A DNA stretch of 64,000 bases from Burkholderiales bacterium C2 (lineage in GTDB: Bacteria > Pseudomonadota > Gammaproteobacteria > Burkholderiales > Burkholderiaceae_C). Shown here piece by piece: positions 33,603 to 43,753 of this stretch; the first letter of the stretch is position 1; every line of letters starts with the position of its first letter. A program made the position numbers and the translations under genes. Location of the stretch: the NCBI GenBank assembly GCA_005503085.1, contig SCOI01000003.1, forward strand, positions 186,001-250,000. The letters run 5' to 3'. Under the pieces are notes generated by a model, which did no database searches, had not been told where the DNA came from, and worked only from the letters and a program-made list of their open reading frames with translations.

Positions 33603-34682
33603 ATGGGATTACTTGACGTACTGCTGGGTCGCAAGCATCCGCCCATGATTGGCCTGGATATCAGTTCATCCAGTGTCAAGCTGGTAGAGCTGGGTCAGAA
33701 CGCCAGCGGCGAAATGGTGCTGGAGCGATTTGCCACCGAATCTTTCGAGAAGGGCTGGATCACCGACGGCCAGATCGAGAAATTCGACGAGGTGGCCGAC
33801 GCCGTCCGCCGTGTCGTGGCTCGCAGCGGCACCCGCACCCGTGATGCCGTGCTGGCGATGCCGCAATCGGCGGTCATCACCAAGAAAATCATGCTGCCCG
33901 CCGGCCTGCGCGACGAAGAGCTTGAAATTCAGGTCGAGGCCGAGGCCAATCAATACATTCCTTTCTCGCTCGATGAAGTGAGTCTGGATTTCTGCGTGAT
34001 CGGGCCCAGCCCGACCTCGGTCGGGGATGTCGAGGTCTTGATCGCGGCCTCGCGCAAGGACCGGGTGCAAGATAGACAGGGCCTGGCCGAGGCGGCGGGT
34101 TTGCGGCCGGTGATTCTGGATATCGAATCGCATGCCTCGCGCATGGCGATGGGGCGGCTGATTACCAATCTGCCCAATGCCGGCAAAGATGCGCTGGTGG
34201 CCTTGTTCGAGATCGGTGCCGACACGACCAGCCTGAAGGTGCTGCGCGATGACGAGATGCTGTATGACCGCGACCAGGCTTTTGGTGGCTCGCAGCTGAC
34301 GCAGCTGATTTCTCGCCAGTATGGCTTTTCCTTCGAGGAGGCCGAGCAGAAAAAACTCTCCAACGAGTTGCCGGAGGATTTCGAGACGGTGGTGCTGAAT
34401 CCTTTTGTCGACAGCCTGTCGCAGGAAATCGGCCGCGCGCTGCAGTATTTCTTCACCAGCACGCCGCACCACAAGGTCCACTATGTGATGCTGGCCGGTG
34501 GCACCGCGACGCTGGCCGGACTCAAGGAACGCGTCACCGAGCTGACCGGTTTTGCCTGCATGGTGGTGAATCCGTTTGAGAACATGGGCTTGGGATCGGC
34601 GGTACGCGAGCCCAAGCTGCGCCGCGAGGCTCCCGCCTATCTGACGGCCTGCGGTTTGGCGATGCGGAGGTTTTTCCAGTGA
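33603..34682 (+). CDS. pilM: Type IV pilus assembly ATPase-like protein PilM
   Basis: 359-residue actin-like cytoplasmic protein that binds the N-terminal peptide of PilN and couples the pilus motors to the alignment complex. MIGLDISSSSVKLVELGQ is the phosphate 1 region, GADTTSLKVL the phosphate 2-like region, and YVMLAGGTATLAGLKERVTE the adenosine-binding motif. It is the first gene of pilMNOPQ. Confidence 0.95.
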   Translation: MGLLDVLLGRKHPPMIGLDISSSSVKLVELGQNASGEMVLERFATESFEKGWITDGQIEKFDEVADAVRRVVARSGTRTRDAVLAMPQSAVITKKIMLPAGLRDEELEIQVEAEANQYIPFSLDEVSLDFCVIGPSPTSVGDVEVLIAASRKDRVQDRQGLAEAAGLRPVILDIESHASRMAMGRLITNLPNAGKDALVALFEIGADTTSLKVLRDDEMLYDRDQAFGGSQLTQLISRQYGFSFEEAEQKKLSNELPEDFETVVLNPFVDSLSQEIGRALQYFFTSTPHHKVHYVMLAGGTATLAGLKERVTELTGFACMVVNPFENMGLGSAVREPKLRREAPAYLTACGLAMRRFFQ

Positions 34683-35290
34683 TTCTGATCAACCTGCTGC
34701 CTTACCGGGAAGAGAAGCGCAAGCGTCGCAAGAATGCCTTCTTTGTCGGCGTTGGTTTCTCCGCTTTGCTGGGTGCCGGTCTGGTCGCCGCGACCTGGGC
34801 CTTGTTGCTGCATCTGACCGACGAGCAGCAATCACGCAACCAGTATCTGGGCTCGCAAATCAGTTTGCTGGAGGCGCAGATCAAGGACATCGCCAATCTG
34901 CGTGCCGAGATCGAGGCCTTGAAATCGCGCCAGCGCGCTGTCGAGGACTTGCAGACCGACCGCAATACGCCGGTGCATTTGCTCAATGAACTCGCCCGCC
35001 ATACGCCCGAGGGGATTTACCTGACCAGCATCCGGCAGACCGACAAGGTGGTGACCGTGAACGGCATTGCCCAGACCAATGAGCGAGTGTCGGAGTTTCT
35101 GCGCAATGCGTCGCGGGGCTCGGAATGGCTGGACAAGCCGGAACTCGTCGAGATCAAGCTGGCGAATCTGAGTGCCAATACCCGTGATCAGAAGCGCCTG
35201 TTCGAGTTTTCGCTGCGCGTGAGCATCAAGACGCCGTCGGCCGAGGCGGCGGCAGGTGCAGCCAGCGCGGTGGCGCCCAACAGGAGCTGA
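34679..35290 (+). CDS. pilN: Type IV pilus alignment protein PilN
   Basis: 203 residues; GTG start in the GTGA overlap with pilM. The N-terminus MILINLLPYREEKRKRRKNA carries the INLLPYR motif that docks into PilM. One membrane helix follows (FSALLGAGLVAATWALLLHL), then a coiled coil (ISLLEAQIKDIANLRAEIEA) and a ferredoxin-like periplasmic domain that pairs with PilO. Confidence 0.95.
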   Translation: MILINLLPYREEKRKRRKNAFFVGVGFSALLGAGLVAATWALLLHLTDEQQSRNQYLGSQISLLEAQIKDIANLRAEIEALKSRQRAVEDLQTDRNTPVHLLNELARHTPEGIYLTSIRQTDKVVTVNGIAQTNERVSEFLRNASRGSEWLDKPELVEIKLANLSANTRDQKRLFEFSLRVSIKTPSAEAAAGAASAVAPNRS

Positions 35291-35298
35291 GCAGAGTC

Positions 35299-35991
35299 AT
35301 GGTGACCAAGCGACCTTCCGTCGATATCAATGCCTGGTTCGAGGGCGTGGCCGAGCAGTTTCGTGGCCTCAATCCAAACGAGCCCGGTCAATGGCCCTTG
35401 CTGCCTAAGCTGGCGGCTTTCTTCGTCGTGGTTCTGGCTGTGATTGCGCTAGGTTGGTTTCTGGTGCTGGCCGATGTGCAGGCCGCGCTCGATGCCGAGC
35501 GCGAGAAAGAACCCAATCTGAAGCAGGACTACCGCAGCAAGCTGGCCCAGGCCGTCAATCTGCCGGAGTTGCGCAAGCAGAAAAGCCAGGTCGAGGAGTA
35601 TGTGACCCAGCTCGAGAAGCAGCTGCCCGGCAAGGCCGAGATGGATGCCTTGCTGTCCGATATCAACCAGGCCGGCCTGGGCCGCGGCCTGCAGTTCGAG
35701 CTGTTCCGCCCCGGTCAGATCCTGGTCAAGGACTACTACGCCGAATTGCCGATTGCCTTGCGCGTGTCGGGCCGTTATCACGATGTGGGTTCGTTTGCTG
35801 CAGATGTGTCCAATCTGTCGCGCATCGTCACCCTGCACAACCTCAGCGTGGTTGCCCCGACCGGCAAGGACCTGGGTGGGGCGCTGAGCATGGAGGCCAC
35901 CGCGCGCACCTACCGGTATCTGGATGCCGGCGAAGTGGCCGAACAGAAGAAAGCAGCGGCCAGCAAGAAGGCTGCGGGAGCCCAAAAGTGA
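35299..35991 (+). CDS. pilO: Type IV pilus alignment protein PilO
   Basis: 230 residues with one N-terminal membrane segment (LAAFFVVVLAVIALGWFLVL), a coiled coil (LRKQKSQVEEYVTQLEKQLP) and a periplasmic domain containing FELFRPGQILVKDYYAELPI and RYHDVGSFAADVSNLSRIVT, both typical of PilO. An Ala/Lys-rich C-terminus ends in the overlap with pilP. Confidence 0.95.
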   Translation: MVTKRPSVDINAWFEGVAEQFRGLNPNEPGQWPLLPKLAAFFVVVLAVIALGWFLVLADVQAALDAEREKEPNLKQDYRSKLAQAVNLPELRKQKSQVEEYVTQLEKQLPGKAEMDALLSDINQAGLGRGLQFELFRPGQILVKDYYAELPIALRVSGRYHDVGSFAADVSNLSRIVTLHNLSVVAPTGKDLGGALSMEATARTYRYLDAGEVAEQKKAAASKKAAGAQK

Positions 35992-36530
35992 TGGACTGCG
36001 GCAAGCGCCGGTGGCGCGCTCTGGCAATGCTGAGCCTGGCCCTGTTGGGTGGCTGCGCGGCCGATCTGGATGAGTTGCAACAGTGGATGGAGCAGGAGCG
36101 CAAGTCCGCCCGTGCCACCATCACGCCGCTGGTGCCGCCGAAGAAATTCCTGCCGCAGCCCTATGAGGCGCAGGCTGGCGTTGATCCCTTCAGCACGCAA
36201 AAACTCAGTGTGGCGATCAAGCAGGAGGCGGCCCAGCCCAGCTCCCTGCTGGCCGCCGAGATGAATCGTCGGCGCGAACCGCTGGAAGCCTATCCCTTGG
36301 ACAGCATGTCCATGGTCGGCAGCCTGACCCGGCAGAGCCGCCGCTATGCCTTGCTGCGGGTCGACAACCTGCTGCACCAGGTCAAGGGCGGCGACTATCT
36401 GGGGCAGAACTTCGGCCGGGTGATGCAGATCAGCGAAACCGAGATTACCTTGCGAGAAGTCGTCCAAGACGCTGCGGGCGAGTGGATTGAACGCACCAGT
36501 ACCCTCCAGCTGCAGGAGACGGGACGATGA
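35991..36530 (+). CDS. pilP: Type IV pilus assembly lipoprotein PilP
   Basis: 179-residue inner-membrane lipoprotein linking PilNO to the PilQ secretin. The start at 35991 overlaps the pilO stop by one base (TGATG). The lipobox is LALLGGC (Cys22), followed by a disordered stretch with LVPPKKFLPQPYEAQAGVDP and the beta-sandwich homology domain (YALLRVDNLLHQVKGGDYLG; ITLREVVQDAAGEWIER). Confidence 0.93.
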   Translation: MDCGKRRWRALAMLSLALLGGCAADLDELQQWMEQERKSARATITPLVPPKKFLPQPYEAQAGVDPFSTQKLSVAIKQEAAQPSSLLAAEMNRRREPLEAYPLDSMSMVGSLTRQSRRYALLRVDNLLHQVKGGDYLGQNFGRVMQISETEITLREVVQDAAGEWIERTSTLQLQETGR

Positions 36531-38725
36531 AGAATTTTCAGGAGACCATCAGGATGAGCCTCTGGCGCCATATAGCGGGACCTCTGGCCTTGGCCTTCGG
36601 CGCATGTGTTCTTGTGCCGGCGCAGGCCTGGGCCCAGAACGCGATACGCTCGATCAACAGCGTGCAGCAAGCGGGCGTGGAGGTGGTGCGTATCGAACTC
36701 ACCCAGCCGCTGACCGAGGTGCCCAAGGGCTTCACGGTGCAGACGCCGCCGCGCATCGCGATCGATCTGCCGGGCATCAGCAATGCGATGGGGCGCAATC
36801 TGGTCGAGATCAATCAGGGCAATCTGCGTTCGGCCAATGTGGCCCAGGCCGGTGACCGGACCCGGCTGGTGCTGAATCTGCGGCAGCCCTCCGGCTACCG
36901 CGCCGAGATCCAGGACAACGCGCTGGTGATCGTGCTGGACAGCGCGCCCGGAGTTGCTGCCGCGCCGAGCGGCAGCGCCGAGCCGGTGCACTTTGCGCAA
37001 AGCCTCAACAGCTCGCCGCAGACCCTGCAGGACATCGACTTCCGCCGCAGCGCGGATGGTACTGGCCGCGTGATCGTCAACCTGCCGAGCAATCAAGTCG
37101 GTGTGGACATCCAGCAGCAGGGTCAGAACCTGGTGGTCGAGTTCCTGCGCGCGAATCTGCCTGACCGGCTGCGTCGCAAGCTCGATGTCGCCGATTTCGG
37201 CAGCCCGGTGCAAACCATCTCGACGACCCAGAACGGCGACCGCGTGCGCATGCTGGTCGAGCCCAAGGGCAATTGGGAGCACAGCGCCTACCAAAGCGAC
37301 AACCAGTTCGTGCTGGAGGTGCGGCCTGTCAAGGTCGACCCCAACAAGCTGACGACCGGTCCTGGCTATGCGGGCGACAAGCTGTCGCTGAACTTCCAGA
37401 ACATCGAGGTCCGGGCCCTGCTGCAGGTGATCGCCGACTTCACCAACTTCAATGTGGTGACCAGCGACACCGTGACCGGCAATGTGACCTTGCGCCTGAA
37501 GGATGTGCCCTGGGATCAGGCGCTGGACATCATCATGCAGGCCAAGGGCCTGGGGCTGCGCAAGTCCGGCAATGTCTTGTGGATTGCGCCCAAGGACGAG
37601 TTGGCGGCCAAGGAGAAGCTGGATCTGGAAACCAAGGCCCAGATCGCGCAGCTGGAGCCAACCCGCACGCAGGCCATCCAGCTCAACTACACCAAGGCCG
37701 AGGAAGTCGCCAAGGGTTTGACCGGGCAGTCGGCCGGTCAGGGCGGTGGCGGCGGCGGCAGTGGTGGCAGCAACAACACCCGCATCCTGTCGCCGCGCGG
37801 CAGTGTGATCTACGAGACCCGCACCAACCAGCTCTTCGTCTCCGACATCCCTTCCAAGCTGGAGGAGATCCTGGCGATGATCGCCAAGATCGACGTCCCG
37901 GTGCGTCAGGTCTTGATCGAGGCCCGCATCGTCGAGGCCGACGACAAGTTCGGCCGCTCGCTGGGTGTCAAGCTGGGCTCGCAGGACTTGCGCGGCCTGC
38001 AGGGCGGCATCCCCGGCTACAACGTCGGCGGCAGCAACTATGTGACCATAGGCGGCAACTCGCTGGCTGTCGGCGCGCAGACCAACCAGGGCGTGGCGCA
38101 GAACTACGCCAACAGCAACTTCGTCAACCTGCCGGCCAATGTCTCGTCGGACAGTTTCGGCGGCGCTACGGCGGCGACCTTTGCGCTGTCGCTGTTCAGT
38201 GCCTCGGCCAACCGCTTCCTGAATCTGGAGCTGTCGGCGCTTGAAGCCGATGGCAAGGGCAAGATCGTCTCCAGCCCGCGCGTCGTGACGGCCGACCAGG
38301 TGCGAGCGCTGATCGAGCAAGGTGAAGAACTGCCCTACCAGGTGGCCACCGCCAGCGGCGCCACCTCAATCCAGTTCCGCAAGGCCAATCTGAAGCTGGA
38401 AGTGACGCCGCAGATCACGCCCGAGGGCAATGTGATCCTCAATGTGGACGTCAACAAGGACAGCCGCGGCACCTTGACGCCACAGGGCTATGCGATCAAC
38501 ACCAAGCATGTGCAGACCCAGGTGCTGGTCGAGAACGGCGGCACCGTGGTGATCGGCGGCATCTTTACGTTGGATGAGCGCGAGGACATTTCTCAAGTGC
38601 CGCTGCTGGGTGATGTGCCGGTGCTGGGGCATCTGTTCCGCAACAAGTCGCGGACATCGAGCAAGACTGAGTTGCTGATATTCCTCACCCCCAAGGTCGT
38701 GAACGACCGGGTGACGGTTCGCTGA
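36527..38725 (+). CDS. pilQ: Type IV pilus secretin PilQ
   Basis: 732-residue outer-membrane secretin through which the pilus exits. Signal peptide with IAGPLALAFGACVLVPAQAW and cleavage after AWA. Two AMIN-type domains for peptidoglycan binding fill the first ~280 residues (PRIAIDLPGISNAMGRNLVE; VIVNLPSNQVGVDIQQQGQN), then STN/N0 (LSLNFQNIEVRALLQVIADF), N1, a Gly-rich linker (GQGGGGGGSGGSNN) and the secretin domain ending VPLLGDVPVLGHLFRNKSR. Overlaps pilP by four bases. Confidence 0.95.
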   Translation: MKNFQETIRMSLWRHIAGPLALAFGACVLVPAQAWAQNAIRSINSVQQAGVEVVRIELTQPLTEVPKGFTVQTPPRIAIDLPGISNAMGRNLVEINQGNLRSANVAQAGDRTRLVLNLRQPSGYRAEIQDNALVIVLDSAPGVAAAPSGSAEPVHFAQSLNSSPQTLQDIDFRRSADGTGRVIVNLPSNQVGVDIQQQGQNLVVEFLRANLPDRLRRKLDVADFGSPVQTISTTQNGDRVRMLVEPKGNWEHSAYQSDNQFVLEVRPVKVDPNKLTTGPGYAGDKLSLNFQNIEVRALLQVIADFTNFNVVTSDTVTGNVTLRLKDVPWDQALDIIMQAKGLGLRKSGNVLWIAPKDELAAKEKLDLETKAQIAQLEPTRTQAIQLNYTKAEEVAKGLTGQSAGQGGGGGGSGGSNNTRILSPRGSVIYETRTNQLFVSDIPSKLEEILAMIAKIDVPVRQVLIEARIVEADDKFGRSLGVKLGSQDLRGLQGGIPGYNVGGSNYVTIGGNSLAVGAQTNQGVAQNYANSNFVNLPANVSSDSFGGATAATFALSLFSASANRFLNLELSALEADGKGKIVSSPRVVTADQVRALIEQGEELPYQVATASGATSIQFRKANLKLEVTPQITPEGNVILNVDVNKDSRGTLTPQGYAINTKHVQTQVLVENGGTVVIGGIFTLDEREDISQVPLLGDVPVLGHLFRNKSRTSSKTELLIFLTPKVVNDRVTVR

Positions 38726-38786
38726 TCAAAAGGGAGAAGGTCGGGCGCTTTGATTGAGCCGCATCGGCCATAGCAGGAGTTTGAGA

Positions 38787-40871
38787 ATGAGCATGCAATT
38801 TTTTGCACGAGTCCGCCATGCCCTGTCGGTGCGCGCGGCCGGGATAGCCTTGATTGCGCTGGCCTTGAGTGCCTGTGGTGGTGGAGGTGGAAGTTCCGGT
38901 GACCCGCTCGTAGGCGGCGGCGATGGCGGCGGTACGACCGCAGGTGTTGCGGAGTTATCCATTGCTCTGGACAAGGATGTTTTGCCAAATGACGGCACGG
39001 CTGTCGTGACGGCAACTGTAACCGCGCTCGATAAGAACCGTGTCGCTGTCAAGAACGTTGCCGTCAGCTTCGCTGCAGATGCGAAAGGTGTGGTCAAACC
39101 TGCGGGCACAACGACCGACGACAAAGGTGAGATCAAAGCCGTTGTCGAGATTGGTGGCGATAAAACAAATCGCACCATCACACTGACTGCTGCTGCGGGC
39201 TCAGTGACCATGACCAAGACCATTGCTGTCGTGGACCCCGTGGTTGTGGTGCCGAAGGCGAATACTCTTACTATGGTGCTGGACAAAATCTCGGTCGGCA
39301 ACTCGGGCAGCGAGACAGTGACCGCCACAGTGACTGCTGTAGGAGTTGGAGGCAATGTTGTTGCAGGGATACCTGTCACATTTTCTGTGGACAATAGTGC
39401 AACGATAGCTCCAGCAGGTACGCTGACCAATGCCAGTGGCGAGGTTTCGGCCGCTGTAAAGATTGGGGCAGATAAGGCCAATCGTCTGATCACGGTGACC
39501 GCCAAGAGCGACGTGTTGGAGTACAGCGCGAGTTTCCAGGTTGGTGGGGCTAAACTCAGCGGTACGGCGTTGCCGTTGCAACCTGTGCCTGGCTCGGCCG
39601 GCAACAAAGTCGAATACCGCTTGTTTGATGTTAACCAAGCGCCTATGCCTGGCGTAGCGATTAGTGTCTCTGCCCCCGGGCTTGTCGGCGCGAGCGGTAA
39701 GACCAATGCCAATGGCATTTACGAATACACATACACTGCGCCGATGACGCCTGGGCCAATCGATATCACCGCGCGTGCTGGTGGTGCGGAGAGTGTCCAG
39801 ACCGTGACTGTGCCTTCTGGCACATCAACCGTGCCTCCTGTGACTGTGGTTGTTACGTCGGCCTCTGTTGCGGCCTCACCTGACGTTGTGCCGGTGAATG
39901 AGGCCGGTTCAGCAACGAGCAACCGGGCCGAAATTCGGGCACTCTTTTTCGGAACCGGTAACGCGCCAGTCCAGAATGTCCGGGTGCGCTTTGATCTTGA
40001 TGGCGACTTGAATAGCGTGGGTGGTAGTTTGTCCTCGGGTACATCTATCGTGTACTCAGACTCCGTTGGTGCGGCGATCACAAGCTACATCTCAGGAACT
40101 CGCTCAAGCCCAACTAACGGCCTGACAATACGCGCTTGCTGGGGTCTGACGGACTTTGCGGTCAATGAATGTCCCAACGTAGCTCGAACCACACTGACAG
40201 TCGTTTCCAGTCCTATAGCAATTACCATTGGTACAAACGAGGTGATAGAAATCAGTACTGGAGGGAATACCAATGGACTGAATTACATCAAACGTTTTGT
40301 TCTGCAAGTAGTGGATGCTGCAGGCAATCCCAAGGCCGATGTACAGATCACGCCATCAATAGACTTGCTGGGGTACCTGAAGGGGCGATACACATGGGAC
40401 GCTGCTACTTCGACTTGGCTTGTTGGTGTGGACAGGCTCGACACTGGTGTCCATGTGCGTGCCGGAGCCAATCAGCATGTACCCTATTGCCAGAATGAGG
40501 ATGGCAAAGGCAACCCGCTGGCGCGAAATGGTGCGATTGATGTGGGAGAGGACATCAATAGCAATTTGCAGTTGGATCCCCGCAAGTCTGATGTGTCCAT
40601 CGCCATGATCAATGGTGGCAAGACCGACAGCAATGGAAACGCGGTACTTAAGATTGAGTACGCCAAGAGCGTCGCAAGTTGGGTGACTTTCCGGATCCAG
40701 GCGTCTGCGCTTGGTGTGCTCAGCCCGCCCGCCGTTTATGAAGGCATCCTGCCATTTTTGGGCTCGGAGGTGAAGCAAGAGGAGGTGGCGCCTGCTTTTG
40801 TGTTCAGCCCCTATGGTGTGCGCGGAACTCTGAATGATGTCAATGGCGCAAGTTGTCTCGACAGACGTTAG
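38787..40871 (+). CDS. Lipoprotein with bacterial Ig-like (Big_1/invasin-type) domains
   Basis: 694-residue probable surface or periplasmic lipoprotein. The start at 38787 follows AGGAG; the signal ends in ALALSACGGGGG with the lipobox Cys. At least two Big_1-like domains are visible (residues ~47-135 and ~150-245), with the repeated pattern VTATVTA...VPVTF/VAVSF...G..T...GE..A.V.IG.DK.NR.IT. Further Ig-like units follow to ~350. A later acidic block, CQNEDGKGNPLARNGAIDVG then EDINSNLQLDP, resembles a calcium-binding loop. GC content is clearly lower than in pilQ and aroK. It sits 61 bp after pilQ, within the otherwise conserved pilQ-aroK junction, so cotranscription with pilus genes is possible. 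Function unknown. Confidence 0.8.
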   Translation: MSMQFFARVRHALSVRAAGIALIALALSACGGGGGSSGDPLVGGGDGGGTTAGVAELSIALDKDVLPNDGTAVVTATVTALDKNRVAVKNVAVSFAADAKGVVKPAGTTTDDKGEIKAVVEIGGDKTNRTITLTAAAGSVTMTKTIAVVDPVVVVPKANTLTMVLDKISVGNSGSETVTATVTAVGVGGNVVAGIPVTFSVDNSATIAPAGTLTNASGEVSAAVKIGADKANRLITVTAKSDVLEYSASFQVGGAKLSGTALPLQPVPGSAGNKVEYRLFDVNQAPMPGVAISVSAPGLVGASGKTNANGIYEYTYTAPMTPGPIDITARAGGAESVQTVTVPSGTSTVPPVTVVVTSASVAASPDVVPVNEAGSATSNRAEIRALFFGTGNAPVQNVRVRFDLDGDLNSVGGSLSSGTSIVYSDSVGAAITSYISGTRSSPTNGLTIRACWGLTDFAVNECPNVARTTLTVVSSPIAITIGTNEVIEISTGGNTNGLNYIKRFVLQVVDAAGNPKADVQITPSIDLLGYLKGRYTWDAATSTWLVGVDRLDTGVHVRAGANQHVPYCQNEDGKGNPLARNGAIDVGEDINSNLQLDPRKSDVSIAMINGGKTDSNGNAVLKIEYAKSVASWVTFRIQASALGVLSPPAVYEGILPFLGSEVKQEEVAPAFVFSPYGVRGTLNDVNGASCLDRR

Positions 40872-40883
40872 AGGTAGCCGAGT

Positions 40884-41450
40884 GTGAGGTTGTGCGTCGC
40901 TCTTGTCGGCATGCCCGGCGGTGGCAAGTCCACCGTCGGCCGCCAACTGGCACGGCAATTGGGCGTGGCTTGTGTGGACTCCGATGCCGAGATCGAGACT
41001 CGCCTGGGTCAGAGCATCCGTAGTTTCTTCGACCAGCAAGGCGAAGAGAAGTTCAGGGATGTCGAGTCCGAGGTGATTGCGGACTTGCTGTGCAGCCCGC
41101 AAGACATGGTGCTGGCCACCGGCGGGGGTGCCGTGCTGCGTGAGGCCAACCGAGAGGTCTTGCACCGCCGCGCCACCGTGGTCTACCTCCGCTCCTCCCC
41201 CGAGGAACTCTTCCGCCGCCTGCGCCACGACACGCAGCGACCGCTGCTGCAGGTCAAGGACCCGTTGAAGAAGCTGCGCGAGCTCTATGCCCAGCGTGAC
41301 CCGCTGTACCGGCGCACGGCCCATTTCGTGCTGGAGACGGGCCGGCCATCGGTACATGCCTTGGTCAATATGATCTTGATGCAACTGGAGCTGGCTGGGC
41401 TGGTGGATCCGGCTCGGGTGGCGGCGACGGTGGGCGCGGAGCGTTGCTGA
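40884..41450 (+). CDS. aroK: Shikimate kinase
   Basis: 188-residue P-loop kinase phosphorylating shikimate at O3 in aromatic amino acid synthesis. GTG start at 40884 gives [20 protein letters not shown] with Walker A at residues 9-17. [14 protein letters not shown] provides the Mg and shikimate site, [12 protein letters not shown] and [10 protein letters not shown] the remaining substrate motifs, RPLLQV the lid. The 12-bp gap after the Ig-like gene is tight. No upstream ATG gives a better start. Confidence 0.95.
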   Translation: MRLCVALVGMPGGGKSTVGRQLARQLGVACVDSDAEIETRLGQSIRSFFDQQGEEKFRDVESEVIADLLCSPQDMVLATGGGAVLREANREVLHRRATVVYLRSSPEELFRRLRHDTQRPLLQVKDPLKKLRELYAQRDPLYRRTAHFVLETGRPSVHALVNMILMQLELAGLVDPARVAATVGAERC

Positions 41451-41488
41451 ACAAACAGCGTGGCGATGCACCCGTACACTCACTGCCC

Positions 41489-42592
41489 ATGAGTAGTGAT
41501 CGCTGTTCCCCCTCCACGGTTTCCATCGCGCTGGCCGAGCGCAGCTACGACATCCTGATCGGTCCGCAGCTGCTGGATGATCCCGCTACCTGGCAAGGTC
41601 TGCCGCGCGCGGCGGCGGCCCTGATCGTCAGCAACGACACGGTGGCGCCGCTCTATCTGGAGCGCCTGCGCAGCCGGCTGCAGGCCCACTACGCAAGGGT
41701 CGATGCGGTGGTCCTGCCGGACGGCGAGCAGTACAAGGACTGGGCGACGATGAATCAGATCGTCGACCACCTGCTGAGTAGCGCCTCGGATCGCAAGACC
41801 GTGCTGTTCGCGCTGGGTGGTGGCGTGGTCGGCGACATGACCGGTTTTGCGGCCGCCATCTATATGCGCGGCGTGCCTTTTGTGCAGGTGCCCACCACCT
41901 TGCTGGCCCAGGTCGACTCCTCGGTCGGCGGCAAGACCGCGATCAACCACCCGCTGGGCAAGAACATGCTCGGCGCCTTCTACCAGCCGGCCCGGGTGAT
42001 TGCGGACTTGGACACACTGGACACGCTGCCGCCGCGGGAGCTGGCTGCGGGGCTGGCGGAAGTCATCAAATACGGGCCTATTGCCGACGCCGACTTCCTC
42101 GACTGGATCGAGACCAATCTGGGCGCGCTGCTGGCGCGCGACAAGGCGGCGCTGGCTTATGCGGTCAAGCGGAGCTGCGAGATCAAGGCCTGGGTCGTCG
42201 GCCAGGACGAGCGCGAGCAGGGCTTGCGCGCCATCTTGAACTTTGGCCACACCTTTGGCCATGCGATCGAGACCGGTCTGGGCTATGGCGAATGGCTGCA
42301 TGGCGAGGGCGTTGGCTGCGGCATGGTGCTGGCCAGCGATCTGTCGGTGCGCTTGGGCCTGATGCCGCCGGAGTTTCTGACTCGCATGCGCCGCCTGATC
42401 GAGGCGGCCGGCCTGCCGGTGCGGGCGCCGCGTCTCGGCGTCGAGCGCTATCTCGAGCTAATGCGGGTGGACAAGAAGAGCGAGGGCGGTGAGATCCGCT
42501 TCGTGTTGATCGAAGGCCTGGGCAAGGCCGGCATGCGCGGGGCACCGGATGCGCTGGTGGCCGAGGTGCTCGAAGCCAACGCCGCCGACTGA
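41489..42592 (+). CDS. aroB: 3-dehydroquinate synthase
   Basis: 367-residue NAD- and zinc-dependent enzyme that cyclises DAHP to 3-dehydroquinate, one step after DAHP synthase. The start at 41489 ([20 protein letters not shown]) is preferred over an upstream in-frame codon overlapping aroK. Motifs: [48 protein letters not shown], and the zinc ligands in LAEVIKYG and [12 protein letters not shown]. aroK-aroB pairing is conserved. Confidence 0.95.
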   Translation: MSSDRCSPSTVSIALAERSYDILIGPQLLDDPATWQGLPRAAAALIVSNDTVAPLYLERLRSRLQAHYARVDAVVLPDGEQYKDWATMNQIVDHLLSSASDRKTVLFALGGGVVGDMTGFAAAIYMRGVPFVQVPTTLLAQVDSSVGGKTAINHPLGKNMLGAFYQPARVIADLDTLDTLPPRELAAGLAEVIKYGPIADADFLDWIETNLGALLARDKAALAYAVKRSCEIKAWVVGQDEREQGLRAILNFGHTFGHAIETGLGYGEWLHGEGVGCGMVLASDLSVRLGLMPPEFLTRMRRLIEAAGLPVRAPRLGVERYLELMRVDKKSEGGEIRFVLIEGLGKAGMRGAPDALVAEVLEANAAD

Positions 42593-42610
42593 ACAATCAG
42601 TCCCGCCACG

Positions 42611-43738
42611 ATGCCACTCGCCCGCTACGCCTGTGATCCTCTGAGCAGCCGTGGTCGGCGTTTCGCCGAGCCGCCAGCCCCGACGCGCAGTGAGTATCAG
42701 CGCGACCGAGACCGCATCGTGCACAGCACTGCGTTCCGGCGCCTGGTCTACAAGACCCAGGTCTTCCTGAACCACGAGGGCGATCTGTTCCGTACCCGGC
42801 TGACGCATTCGCTGGAGGTGGCGCAGCTGGGCCGCTCGATCGCCCGCACCTTGCGGCTGGATGAGGATCTGGTCGAGGCGATCGCGCTGGCTCACGATCT
42901 GGGCCACACGCCTTTCGGCCATGCGGGCCAGGACGTGCTGGACGCATGCATGCGCGGGCACGGCGGCTTTGAACACAATCTGCAGAGCTTGCGCGTGGTC
43001 GACCAGCTGGAGCAGCGCTACCCGGCCTTCGACGGGCTCAACCTGAGCTTCGAGACCCGCGAGGGCATTCTGAAACATTGCAGCAAGCGCAATGCGCAGT
43101 TGCTGGAGGCGGCCGAGCCGGGTGGGGTGGCGGCGCGCTTTCTCTGCGGCCAGCAGCCCGGCCTCGAAGCCCAGCTCTGCAATCTGGCCGACGAGGTGGC
43201 CTACAACGCCCACGACATCGATGACGGGGTGCGCTCCGGGCTGATCGAGCTGGAGCAACTCGAAGAGGTCTCGCTGATCCAGCGCTATCTGCGCCAGGCG
43301 CTGGCCGAGTTTCCGCATCTCAAGGGCAAGCGCCTGCTGTTCGAAACCATACGCCGCATGCTGTCGGAGCAGGTCTACGACATCATCAATGCCAGCCAGG
43401 CCGCCTTGGATGCGGTGGCGCCAGCCGACGTCGATGCGGTGCGCGTGCAGCCGCCGCTGCTGTGCTTCAGCCCCGAGATGCGCGCTGCCAGCACCGAGCT
43501 CAAGCGCTTTCTCTTCGCCAAGCTCTACCGCCACCCCCAGGTGCAGGACACGCGGCTGCGCGCCGAACAGGTGCTGCGAGAGCTGTTCGAGATCTACATC
43601 AACGACAGCAGCCAGCTGCCCGCCGAGTACACGCAGACCGAGGATGCGCACCGCGCCTGCGCCGACTACATCGCCGGGATGACCGACCGCTTTGCACTGC
43701 GCGAGCACCAGCGCCTGACCGGCAAGCAGCTGTTCTGA
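42611..43738 (+). CDS. dgt: dGTP triphosphohydrolase-like protein (HD family)
   Basis: 375 residues. Hydrolyses dNTPs to nucleosides plus triphosphate. The HD metal site is visible as H66 in RTRLTHSLEV and HD at residues 95-96 in IALAHDLGHTPFGHAG. The N-terminus (RDRDRIVHSTAFRRLVYKTQ) and LADEVAYNAHDIDDGVRSG, carrying another metal-ligand Asp, are family-typical. It follows aroB by 18 bp, as in other betaproteobacteria, where gltB normally comes next. Confidence 0.93.
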   Translation: MPLARYACDPLSSRGRRFAEPPAPTRSEYQRDRDRIVHSTAFRRLVYKTQVFLNHEGDLFRTRLTHSLEVAQLGRSIARTLRLDEDLVEAIALAHDLGHTPFGHAGQDVLDACMRGHGGFEHNLQSLRVVDQLEQRYPAFDGLNLSFETREGILKHCSKRNAQLLEAAEPGGVAARFLCGQQPGLEAQLCNLADEVAYNAHDIDDGVRSGLIELEQLEEVSLIQRYLRQALAEFPHLKGKRLLFETIRRMLSEQVYDIINASQAALDAVAPADVDAVRVQPPLLCFSPEMRAASTELKRFLFAKLYRHPQVQDTRLRAEQVLRELFEIYINDSSQLPAEYTQTEDAHRACADYIAGMTDRFALREHQRLTGKQLF

Positions 43739-43753
43739 TCTTCCCCTTCATAA

